A model generated the notes under the pieces. The model saw only the letters and a program-made list of their open reading frames with translations. It searched no databases and had not been told where the DNA came from. Both the position numbers and the translations under genes were made by a program. A stretch of 27,996 bases of DNA from CAZOIA01 sp964579675 (GTDB lineage Bacteria; Planctomycetota; Phycisphaerae; UBA1845; PWPN01), in the NCBI GenBank assembly GCA_964579675.1, contig CAZOIA010000055.1, positions 1-27,996 of the forward strand. The letters are read 5' to 3'. Each line of letters begins with the position of its first letter. Position 1 is the first letter of the stretch. Of this stretch, positions 15,801-22,119 are shown in pieces.

Positions 15801-16330
15801 GGGGGTACCATATCAATCATCACCTCGGCCGCGGGCCCGAGGTTGAGGGGATCCACCACGCCCGACACGTCATTACCGAGCCACGTGCCTCCCTCGAGAC
15901 TGAGTGCAGGCGGTTGGCAACAAACGGTGGCCGCCGTCGCGGTCGCCTTCATGGTGACGACGGCCATTGTGTGGTCGTCCGACCTGCCCGTAGGCGGAAA
16001 CACCGTGGTAAGAACACCGAACGTGATCTCGGTTCCCGCGCCACAGACCGGCGGGACAATGAACTGGTAGCCGGTGCCCGGGGTAACGCTGAGACATTCC
16101 CAGCAATCAGTTTCAGTGTATTCCAGAACGAACTCGCCCGCGATGACGCCTCCACCCTCATTGGCTATGTTGGAGACCTTGACCTCGATTTCGACCTCCT
16201 CGTCGGGCTGGGTGAGGCAATCCTTGGCCGCCGCCAGATCCAGGTCCGCCTCTCCGAGTGCCGCCGGTGGGCCGGTCAGCACCAGCGCCACAATCACCAG
16301 CCCCAGACAATAATTCTTGTTAAGTTTCAC
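12875..16330 (-). CDS. Large secreted protein: cohesin-like domain, eight HYR repeats, dockerin-like tail
   Basis: The start is GTG at 16330, with AAAGGAGAAAGTT in front. The 1151-residue product has a signal peptide (YCLGLVIVALVLTGPPAALG). Residues about 28-174 look cohesin-like (a beta-sandwich with VEIEVKVSNIANEGGGVIAGEF). Eight Cys-rich hyalin (HYR) repeats follow to about residue 900. Each has a CP....(N)DPGVC.A.V opening, a DNCDGPVPV centre, a FPVGTTTVTC motif and a closing TCTFDVTVxD. A further beta module (about 905-1010, CGNYTCITAQDKLHSLRR) leads into Asp-rich dockerin-like loops (GGDLDDDGKINLFDFVVMAPLW, CDIDGNTLCDADDLNF and ADVNHDGWVDMRDIN). HYR repeats are extracellular adhesion folds. 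No PEP-CTERM tail is present. Long open frames on the opposite strand are artefacts of the repeat composition. Confidence 0.87.
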   Translation of the reverse strand: MKLNKNYCLGLVIVALVLTGPPAALGEADLDLAAAKDCLTQPDEEVEIEVKVSNIANEGGGVIAGEFVLEYTETDCWECLSVTPGTGYQFIVPPVCGAGTEITFGVLTTVFPPTGRSDDHTMAVVTMKATATAATVCCQPPALSLEGGTWLGNDVSGVVDPLNLGPAAEVMIDMVPPEITACPLPRPVCTEPGTCLGKIPNLCPEVQYTDTSCGECVCEQDPEAGDEYPPSATPVPVELTVTDPCGNSDSCIVEITVKDCEPPRISGCPTGAIEVCNDAGLCCAVLGAGFPDLTAEDNCDGVVPVECTVDLGGGPVVVDGTTCFPVGTTVVTCCAEDSAGNESCDCQFEVKVNDCEAPALSGCPSDITEGLDPGQCTKVVDWTPPTAVDNCDGPVPVVCTADLGSGPEVVTPGTAFPVGTTTVTCCAQDSATPPNENCCCPFTVTILDDKAPVWKDTPCHENVEVCLDPGVCGAVVDFDDPAFEDCDPNAWCDCTPPSGSSFPVGTTQVTCIAKDTSNNESDPCVFDVIVTDNEGPLISGCPVPPVITVDNDKGKCGAVVDTDFPVLDADDVCDGPVPVTCTADLGAGPQPVGPGTFFPVGDTVVTCDATDTKGNPAQNPCTFTISVEDTEDPIAIACPSNVCQGNDPGVCWALVLIPKPLVSDNCGIASLEHDVAWIPDKTDATGEYPVGTTVVTWTACDVADPQNCVPVCTQEVTVEDCEPPELTDCPDDITVCNDPGVCEAEVAFTPPTAQDNCDGAVEVKCTADLGAGPVPITSPTVFPVGTTTVTCEATDSADNTSTCTFDVKVEDCEDPKVNGCPGDFNVNADAGKCCAVVDWTPPTCTDNCPGVICECLGDFGAGPVVPVDENTCFPGGPGGLTTTVTCTATDAAGNTAECTFDVTVSDKNDLLLSVELSPTMVNDVDMVRCITLELIGDTNQECDVDITFPAVAAGEDTTKVVDFPVEIPCGNYTCITAQDKLHSLRRAVSVAAVPGQPYVADFTGDPDTGGKWLLGGDLDDDGKINLFDFVVMAPLWTPPNAPSDRDTPCGTPGPHCDIDGNTLCDADDLNFIRTNYQKVDEDCPVDSLALASTGRASNRRTGRSRDVSRIRVSSLRRMGYVKPEAADVNHDGWVDMRDINLVLSGAARPGD

Positions 16331-16661
16331 AACTTTCTCCTTTCAAGACTGTGAACGGTCTGGGGCGCACATCCCTCGGCAGGACGTGCGTCCAATCTCG
16401 GCGGAATGCGTGCACTTTGTGCACCCATCCTCCCTCACACTTCTTCCCTGAGTCTCGCTGCTTGTTCTCGAGAGTTGTTGCCCCTTCACCTCCTTTCACT
16501 TCTGCCTGCGCTCACCTTTTGTCCATATACGAGCGACCGCCTCGCAACCTCATCGCCGCGGAAGAAGGTTCGGGAGGCCGGCGTCAGGTATTGGGGCATC
16601 CGGATCCTCTTTCTCCTCCGGTCGTGAAAGAATTGCTTCCCTCAGCACAATAGATGGGGGA

Positions 16662-16691
16662 ATATTATGGGACCATCCGTTTACGTGTCAA
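16662..16691 (-). promoter_or_regulatory. Near-consensus promoter of the HYR-repeat gene
   Basis: On the minus strand TTGACA (16691-16686) is followed after 18 bases by TAATAT (16667-16662). The transcript would have a leader of about 325 bases before the GTG at 16330. The region upstream of the -35 box is A-rich on this strand (16692-16760). Confidence 0.65.
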
Positions 16692-16760
16692 GAGGTAGCT
16701 TGCTTTGTTTTCCTTATTTTTTTCTGTAAGTTTTTGTGTTTTCCTTTGTTTCTTTTTTTT
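16692..16760 (-). promoter_or_regulatory. A-tract region, possible UP element or curved DNA
   Basis: On the + strand this stretch is T-rich, with runs of 7, 5 and 9 T residues at roughly helical intervals. On the minus strand it is an A-tract block immediately upstream of the -35 box at 16691-16686. It contrasts sharply with the GC-rich surroundings. The position suits an UP element that boosts transcription of the HYR gene; this is inferred. Confidence 0.45.
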
Positions 16761-16859
16761 TGGGGGTGGTGGCGGAAGCCTATAAGGGCTGGCCAGGAGG
16801 TGGACATACTTGTCTCACCTGAGGCTCGTAAAACACTTCAAATTAAGTAGATACAAGAT

Positions 16860-16887
16860 GACCCCGGGTTCACTGAACCGCGGGGTC
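16860..16887 (-). terminator. Hairpin downstream of the sigma-54 activator gene
   Basis: GACCCC-G-GGTTC, loop ACT, GAACC-GC-GGGGTC folds into an 11-bp stem with a small internal bulge, 175 bases after the stop at 17063. There is no strong T run on either side, so it may be a stabilising structure rather than a terminator. Confidence 0.4.
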
Positions 16888-17062
16888 GCGATTCCCGACT
16901 ACCCCCGTGCGGGCGGAATGAGATCACGGCAACGGTTTCTCACGATCCGTCAGGATCGCGGCACGGGCCAGTGCCAAATAAGATGACCCACCGCGGAGGC
17001 AGAAAGACGAGGGGCGTGATCTCTCACCGGGAAGGTGGCGAGTCCTGCCTGCTGGCGAGCTG

Positions 17063-18013
17063 CTACGTTCCGGTGCTTCGGGGCTCAATGCCCAAGTCAC
17101 GGATGAGGCGGTTCAATCGGCGGCGCTCCAGACCCAGCAAACCAGCCGCCGCCAGCTTGCGGCCGTTCGTGTACTGCAGGGCCTGGGTGATCAGACGCTT
17201 GTTCGCTTGGGCCAGGGTCGGGAACGGAGCAGGCCGGTTGTCCCCGCTTGCCGTCATGATCTCCAGGGGTAATCCCGCGGGTGGGACGGTTCTGCCCGGG
17301 CTCATCACGTGTGCGTGCTCCATCACGTTGGCCAGTTCGCGCACGTTTCCCGGCCAGGGGTACCTCAGCAGGGAATCTCTTGTCTGGGGCTCCAGCCGTT
17401 TGACCGGCTCGTCGTACAGGTTCGCCTGCTGCTGGAGGAAGTGCTCAGCCAGCGGGAGAATGTCAGACCGGCGTTCCCGGAGTGGGGGTATCCGCAAGTT
17501 GATCACATTGATCCGGTAGTAAAGATCGTTCCTGAACGTGCCCTCGCGCACCATCGGCTCAAGACTCCGATTGGTGGCGCATATCAGCCGAACGTCCACC
17601 GGGTATGACGTGGTCGCGCCAACCGGTGTGACCCTCGAATCCTGAAGCACGCGCAGGAGCTTCGCCTGGAGGCCGAGGGAAAGCTCCCCGACTTCGTCCA
17701 GGAAAATCGTTCCTCCGTCCGCAGCACGGAAGAAGCCGAGCGTGTCGCGATCGGCTCCGGTAAAGGCGCCCTTGACATGCCCGAAGAGCTGACTCGAAAA
17801 CAACTCGCCCGATAAATTGGTGCAATCCACCGGCACGAAGGGCTTGCAAGCACGCCGGCTGCGCCGGTGGAGCTGGCGGGCCATCATCTCCTTCCCCGTG
17901 CCGCTCTCCCCGCACAACAGCACCGGGCACTCGCGAGGGGCGATTGTCCCGACAACGTCGAGCACGCATCTGAAGGCGGACGAGCCTCCCACACATTCAT
18001 GCGGATTTCCCAC
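17063..18013 (-). CDS. Sigma-54-dependent transcription activator without N-terminal receiver
   Basis: The 316-residue protein is an AAA+ activator of RNA polymerase bound to sigma-54. Visible are Walker A GESGTGKE (35-42), the sigma-54 contact motif GAFTGA (82-87), Walker B GGTIFLDEVGEL (about 100-111), sensor I ATNRS (146-150) and the arginine-finger region FRNDLYYRI. A Fis-type helix-turn-helix sits at the end (KLAAAGLLGLERRRLNRLIRDLGI). The N-terminus goes almost straight into the AAA+ domain, so there is no receiver or sensor domain, as in PspF. Activity must then be set by a separate protein. Start: GTG at 18013 is the only start before an in-frame TAG upstream; no clear ribosome binding site. 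The gene lies downstream of the phosphatase gene on the same strand with its own promoter at 18286-18314. Confidence 0.88.
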   Translation of the reverse strand: MGNPHECVGGSSAFRCVLDVVGTIAPRECPVLLCGESGTGKEMMARQLHRRSRRACKPFVPVDCTNLSGELFSSQLFGHVKGAFTGADRDTLGFFRAADGGTIFLDEVGELSLGLQAKLLRVLQDSRVTPVGATTSYPVDVRLICATNRSLEPMVREGTFRNDLYYRINVINLRIPPLRERRSDILPLAEHFLQQQANLYDEPVKRLEPQTRDSLLRYPWPGNVRELANVMEHAHVMSPGRTVPPAGLPLEIMTASGDNRPAPFPTLAQANKRLITQALQYTNGRKLAAAGLLGLERRRLNRLIRDLGIEPRSTGT

Positions 18014-18285
18014 GGCGATTTGCTTTGGACCTGACCCTCTCTACCCCAACCCCGACGAACCTGCAGCCAGCATCGAGAGCTCGCAGCATCCGAAACGGTG
18101 GATACGGCAACCGTGTCATGCAGATCCAGATTGTTCGCGTTGTCTAAATGAGCACAAGAATGGCAGGACAGGCATTCTCTCACTCTCCCTTCTTCGACGC
18201 CGCGACCGGTGTTGGTCCCTCACTCATAAGCAACCGCTTGAGTTATTCTCGCGCGGCAATGCCGAGGATACCACACCAAGCTGGT

Positions 18286-18314
18286 CTTATAACCAAACCG
18301 ATCCCCCATGTCAA
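18286..18314 (-). promoter_or_regulatory. Sigma-70-like promoter of the sigma-54 activator
   Basis: On the minus strand TTGACA (18314-18309), a 17-base spacer and TATAAG (18291-18286) form one of the best promoter matches in the window. The leader to GTG 18013 is about 265 bases. The intergenic stretch 18014-18472 otherwise holds no recognised gene. Confidence 0.65.
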
Positions 18315-18472
18315 GTAAAAACGTGGCCAATTTCGGCGGTGGAGGATCCCGGCTCGCGACCTTGGCAAGCCGCTCGAACGCCCGAGGGTCGGCTTACTCA
18401 TGACTCTCGAGGCTTGGATGTTCGTCAGGGATTCGTAAGTTCTTGTGGCGCAGGGCCTTGCATCGGACGAGA

Positions 18473-19717
18473 CTAGTTCATCCTGATGGCGATGGCGGTG
18501 ATATCGTCCTTGGGCCAATCGGTGTCGGGGGTGTTGATGGCCTCCTGATGAATCTCCGCGAGAGCAGTCTGAGGGCCGTCGATCGCCAACCGGTCAATCC
18601 AGGTTGACTGGAGGAGGCTGGCCTCGTTGTGGCCGGTGCGCCGCGTCATGAGAAGCGCCTCCAGCCCGTCGGTGTAGAACAGCAGGGTGTCTCCCGGGGC
18701 GAAATCGTGGGTTACGACTTCAAATGACTGACCTGAAAACGCTCCGATGAGTCCACCTTCGCTTGGAATCTGCCGGGGCTTCTCACCGGACCGGATCAGG
18801 ATCGGGTAGGGGACCCCACCCCGCGCCCAGCGGATCCGGCCAGTGGTGCGGTCGAAGATCGCGTTCAGGGCGGTGATGAACTGGCACTGCGTCAGGTTCG
18901 TGCCGAGCAAATCGCGGTTGAGGCGCTCGAGCAATTGATCCGGCTCAATGATCCGATACGAGCCGTCCACAATCTCTCTGCCCCGCAGCGAGTTCTTGAT
19001 GAAGATGGTCAGCAGGGCCGCGGGCAGGCCGTGACCGGTGGCATCGGCGATCGAGAAGCTCAATCGCTCCTCGTCCAGTCTGGAGATGTCGTAGATGTCA
19101 CCGCTGACGCGGTCGGCCGGCAGGTAAAGGGTGGAAATGGTAAGCGGTCCGGTGTCCAGCAGAGGCTCGGGCAGCAGGTCGTTCTGGATCTGGCCGGCGA
19201 GACTGAGCTGTTCCTTGAATTGTCGGGCACCGGAGGCCAACTCCGCATGCCGCCGCCGCAACCGGGCCAGTTCGTCCCGCAGCCGGCAAAGTGGGTGACG
19301 GATCTCGCACAGGGCCTTGATGTGTCCGGTGAGCTCGTCGGTGCTCATGGTGACAGCGGCGGGTTCGGCCGCCGCCCGCCCCAGGAGGCCGGACGCCGAC
19401 TCCTGCTCGATTTCGGAGGGCGGATCGGCGGCCTCGATGCCGGGGAGCACCATGGTCGCGCAGGCCTGGTGCGAGGCATCGGCCAGGATACGGTCGAGCA
19501 CGTCGGGTGAGCCCTGGGCCCCCGGCAGGATCACGCACACGTCCGCAGTGGAGGACACTCCACTAACCAGCGCCTTGTCCAGCGACCGAATGGACACCCG
19601 CGCGTTGATTCGATTCAGCGCGTTCTGCAGGGGCGGCGGCACCATGCTCTGATCGAGAATGAGTTGGACGTGCGGCGTGTCCAAGGAACCGATCCGATAC
19701 AAGAGTCTCCCGGCCAA
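18473..19717 (-). CDS. SpoIIE/RsbU-type PP2C serine phosphatase with N-terminal regulatory domain
   Basis: The C-terminal half (about residues 165-414) is a PP2C-like SpoIIE phosphatase. LAGQIQNDLLPEPL is the usual linker into the domain; metal-binding motifs are VSGDIYD (Asp206), ADATGHGLPAALLT (Asp224, with Gly-His-Gly), FYTDGLEA, and the closing DDITAIAI. These enzymes dephosphorylate anti-sigma antagonists or similar Ser/Thr-phosphorylated proteins. A coiled-coil-prone Arg/Leu stretch (about 145-170) precedes it. The first 100 residues (HVQLILDQS, ADVCVILPG) look like a degenerate receiver-type fold. The start is uncertain: the frame opens at a TTG (19717) with no ribosome binding site, and the first ATG is at 19645. 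It is the upstream neighbour of the sigma-54 activator; no anti-sigma or antagonist gene is nearby. Confidence 0.83.
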   Translation of the reverse strand: MAGRLLYRIGSLDTPHVQLILDQSMVPPPLQNALNRINARVSIRSLDKALVSGVSSTADVCVILPGAQGSPDVLDRILADASHQACATMVLPGIEAADPPSEIEQESASGLLGRAAAEPAAVTMSTDELTGHIKALCEIRHPLCRLRDELARLRRRHAELASGARQFKEQLSLAGQIQNDLLPEPLLDTGPLTISTLYLPADRVSGDIYDISRLDEERLSFSIADATGHGLPAALLTIFIKNSLRGREIVDGSYRIIEPDQLLERLNRDLLGTNLTQCQFITALNAIFDRTTGRIRWARGGVPYPILIRSGEKPRQIPSEGGLIGAFSGQSFEVVTHDFAPGDTLLFYTDGLEALLMTRRTGHNEASLLQSTWIDRLAIDGPQTALAEIHQEAINTPDTDWPKDDITAIAIRMN

Positions 19718-19724
19718 ACGAAGA

Positions 19725-19764
19725 CACGATCAGAAGGTCCGGACCACGATCAGGAGGTCCAGAC
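19725..19764. repeat. Two tandem 20-bp repeats upstream of the phosphatase
   Basis: Units 19725-19744 and 19745-19764 both begin CACGATCAG, are directly adjacent and differ at 2 of 20 positions. The period (two helical turns) and position just upstream of the phosphatase frame suit a tandem protein-binding site. A similar CGATCAGA repeat with period 21 occurs at 23474-23506. Confidence 0.6.
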
Positions 19765-20382
19765 ATTGAGTCGTGAGATCCCCGCGTATGTTGATTTCGG
19801 AAGATTGGCCGGGGGACTTAACGTATCCCCTGCGGGCAATCGAGAAGTTCTCGGACCACACCCCCGCGCGTTCGGCCCGGGCGGGGTGCTCACCAAACGA
19901 TACGGGCGCCGGTATGGTGCCTGTTTGCTGGTCGTGACCGTGTCCTGCCTGCCCCGGGATAAACCGGCGAGCTGTAGTGAATGAGAGAGTCATACTTAAA
20001 AGGGTCAGCGGTCCACAACGGTCCCGAGAACGGATCCGTTCGTCCCGTGTATCGCGCTACTCGATCAATCCGCAAAACGGCAACGGGTGGCTTGGAAAAG
20101 CGCCGCTGCAGAACTAGCCTTGGGGCAGTCTCGCCTCCAACCTTGTTGCATAATGTCCCGTTCGGGGCTATTCGCAAAAGGGGATGGGCTGACCTTGTAG
20201 ACCACGCGATCCGTTTGGAGCCGTTTGTCGTCGCAGATCCGTTGGCCGCCGAAGCAACATGATTCCTCCTCCGACTGATCGTGAGTGTCCACGGGCGGCG
20301 AGCGGCCACCGGCTTAGCCGGAGCGGTCGGACAAGTTGACGGCCGGCATGGTTTTCACCGATAAGATCGACCGAGACGAATA
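19765..20382. other. Intergenic region, no secure gene
   Basis: About 620 bases with no recognised product. Open frames in several phases lack protein-like features. The best translation signal is on the minus strand: GGAGGAGGAATC before ATG at 20260, giving a 30-codon frame ending at 20168. A CCGGC-TTA-GCCGG hairpin lies near 20311-20323. The region could hold decayed gene remnants next to the inserted element. Confidence 0.35.
20168..20260 (-). CDS. Possible 30-residue ORF with strong ribosome binding site
   Basis: Minus-strand AGGAGG is four bases from ATG (20260-20258). The frame (MLLRRPTDLRRQTAPNGSRG..., ending PIPFCE) closes with TAG at 20168-20170. The sequence is Arg-rich and resembles nothing known to me. 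It may be the start of a gene destroyed by later change, or chance. Confidence 0.2.
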   Translation of the reverse strand: MLLRRPTDLRRQTAPNGSRGLQGQPIPFCE

Positions 20383-20412
20383 CCCCTTAGCCCCAATACG
20401 GTTCACTTAAGG
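20383..20412 (+). repeat. Left terminal inverted repeat of the IS4 derivative
   Basis: 30 bases beginning CCCCTTAGCCCCAATACGG. Complementary to 20815-20844 with two mismatches. Confidence 0.8.
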
Positions 20413-20741
20413 ATCACAACTGACTGTTCGAACGGACGTTGCGGCTGTGGAAGGTTGTAATGTTCCACCCTTTTCTTGGCGAAGTTCGACATCTTCTTTT
20501 TGACGACCCGGGGGTTGATGCGGTTGTCCCGGGGCGGCAGTTGGCCGATGGCGATCACGAGCCAGCCGACCGCTGCCGCGGGCAGACGTCGAATGCGTCG
20601 ACTCTGACGCTTGGTATGGGCCAGGACAGAATTGATGGTGACGGGCGGAACGAACCGGCTCAGAGCTTCCAGGACAATCGAATTCGAGGGCCACTCCACC
20701 GAGAGTGGAGATCCAGGCCTTCCTTGGCCGATAGTGGTCAC
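20403..20741 (-). pseudogene. IS4-family transposase remnant, N-terminus fused to C-terminus
   Basis: The start is GTG at 20741, with AAAGGAGG upstream. The 112-residue product begins like IS4-family transposases (IGQGRPGSP...IVLEALSRFVPP, then RRIRRLPAAAVGWLVIAIGQL, the N-terminal domain). After about residue 66 it jumps to the typical transposase end (INPRVVKKKMSNFAKKRVEHY ... PFEQSVVILK). The roughly 300 residues between, which hold the DDE catalytic residues, are missing without loss of frame. It cannot catalyse transposition but might still bind the element's ends. The in-frame fusion could be chance (one in three). Confidence 0.75.
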
Positions 20742-20814
20742 GATTCAAGCCTCCTTTGCGATAGGTGGAATCTTGACAATTCTCCTATCGTCAATGAGAG
20801 GCTCGGTTTATGCG

Positions 20815-20844
20815 CCTTAAGTAAACCGTATTGGGACTAAGGGG
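20815..20844 (-). repeat. Right terminal inverted repeat of the IS4 derivative
   Basis: 30 bases ending ATTGGGACTAAGGGG. The end lies 28 bases before the ATG of the radical SAM gene. Confidence 0.8.
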
Positions 20845-20872
20845 GGCACATTCCTGTTCCGATAATACCGGG

Positions 20873-22072
20873 ATGTCCCGGACCCCGACCGTGCAGGCTG
20901 ATCGCCGTCATGACCAGGACGATTACAACCAGGCCCGGGCATTGCTGCGGGCGGGCGAAGCCTCGGCCGGTTCTCATCTGCTCGGTGAGATCGCCCGGCG
21001 AACCGGCGACGACGCCCTTCGTTCGCAGTGCTTCTATAACCTGGCGGAAGTGCTCGAGGAGCTGGGGCAAACGGAGCAGGCGTATCAGACCTGGAACGCC
21101 CTGGGCTGCAAGCCGCCGGGCCAGCGGAACAAGACGGACGTAATGGCCCGGGCAACGGTTATGAGGGTGTTCGAGAAACACTCGCTGCACTTGCCGCCGC
21201 CGGACTTCCCGCCGCGGGTCCAGCTCGAGATCACGAACCGGTGCAACCTGCGCTGCATCATGTGCACGCGGAACCAGATGACCCGGCCGCTGGGGGACAT
21301 GGCCTTCGAGACGGTCCGCAGGGCCGCCGACGAGTGCTGCCAGGAGCCGGGGTGCGTGGTGTGCCTCTATTTCCTGGGAGAGCCGCTGCTCAACCGGGAG
21401 CTCGAGCGGATGGCCGCCTACCTGGATTCGGTCAAAGACCGCCCGCCGATCCGGACGGTGTTCGGCATCCAGACGAACGGCATGTTGCTCACGAAAGACC
21501 GGGCCCGCTCGCTGCTGTCGGCGGGGCTGCGGAATTATGCCTTTTCCGTGGACGGCTTGGAGGGCGACCTGGAGCGGATTCGCCGGGGTGCGTCCTACCC
21601 CGTGGTCGAGCGAAACATCCTCGACCTGATCGAGGTCGGGCGTGAAATGGGCATCAACGATCTGGTGGTGAACATCTCCAAGCTTTGTGACGACCCCGAT
21701 GCCGAGGAGGTCCAACGTTTCCTCGAACGATGGGAGGGAAAGGTGGACCAGGTTCACTTGCTGGGCATCACCCGCATGGAGGGCAACTCGTTCATGGCCG
21801 CCGACGGCACCATCCAGCCCGTCCGGCGACGCGCACATCCGAGCCGGCGGGTCTATTGCGGGCATGGTCAGCGGCTGCTGGTATACTGGAACGGTGACTT
21901 CGGCTTCTGCTGCGGCGACATCAACGGCCGGCTGGAGCTGGGCAACATCCACGACCGCTCCATTCGCGAGGTGTGGAACTCGCCTGAGATCCAGCGCATC
22001 CGCGGGAAGATTCTTGCCGCAGACTACACCGGGCTCAGCGCGTGCGACTCGTGTCCGCACTCGCGCTGTTGA
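20873..22072 (+). CDS. Radical SAM/SPASM protein with TPR-like N-terminus
   Basis: The ATG at 20873 is chosen; the open frame continues upstream into the terminal repeat of the mobile element, which would not be native coding. The 399-residue product has a helical, TPR-like N-terminus (about 15-85: NQARALLRAGEASAG, YNLAEVLEELGQTEQAYQTW). The radical SAM core follows with the CxxxCxxC cluster motif CNLRCIMC (Cys124, 128, 131), GEPLLNRE and GIQTNGMLL. A C-terminal SPASM-type region with many Cys comes last (YCGHGQ, FCCGDINGRLELGNI, CDSCPHSRC). Such proteins bind two or three Fe-S clusters and modify peptides, proteins or small molecules. The substrate is unknown. A CPBP-type protease gene follows within 50 bases. 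Confidence 0.87.
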   Translation: MSRTPTVQADRRHDQDDYNQARALLRAGEASAGSHLLGEIARRTGDDALRSQCFYNLAEVLEELGQTEQAYQTWNALGCKPPGQRNKTDVMARATVMRVFEKHSLHLPPPDFPPRVQLEITNRCNLRCIMCTRNQMTRPLGDMAFETVRRAADECCQEPGCVVCLYFLGEPLLNRELERMAAYLDSVKDRPPIRTVFGIQTNGMLLTKDRARSLLSAGLRNYAFSVDGLEGDLERIRRGASYPVVERNILDLIEVGREMGINDLVVNISKLCDDPDAEEVQRFLERWEGKVDQVHLLGITRMEGNSFMAADGTIQPVRRRAHPSRRVYCGHGQRLLVYWNGDFGFCCGDINGRLELGNIHDRSIREVWNSPEIQRIRGKILAADYTGLSACDSCPHSRC

Positions 22073-22119
22073 GATTGGCTCTGATGCTTCGGGGCCCGGC
22101 CGCTGAACCTGCGTGGTCA

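Larger units (their letters stand above)
20383..20844 (-). mobile_element. Internally deleted IS4-family element (MITE-like), 462 bp
   Basis: Both ends carry 30-bp terminal inverted repeats (20383-20412 and 20815-20844) that match at 28 of 30 positions and start CCCCTTAG. The interior encodes a minus-strand ORF that fuses the start and the end of an IS4-type transposase in frame and lacks the catalytic DDE domain. Full IS4 elements are about three times longer. The transposase stop codon lies within the left repeat, a compact arrangement often seen in insertion sequences. No clear target-site duplication was seen in the flanks (GACGAATA on the left, GGCACATT on the right). It could be moved only by a full-length relative elsewhere in the genome. 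Confidence 0.75.

Noticed and set aside
13385..16354. A 989-codon open frame (and a 511-codon one) on the + strand opposite the HYR gene
   Set aside because: These mirror the repetitive codon pattern of the HYR repeats. They lack a ribosome binding site, signal peptide or domain. The minus-strand gene has a ribosome binding site, promoter, terminator and clear domains.
16960..16980. Possible sigma-54 promoter (TGGCACTGGCCCGTGCC on the minus strand)
   Set aside because: The GG to GC distance is 11 rather than 10 bases, and it lies after the end of the sigma-54 activator gene, not before a gene.
20371..20856. Target-site duplication around the IS4 derivative
   Set aside because: Flanks GACGAATA and GGCACATT do not match at any length I could align, so no duplication is claimed.
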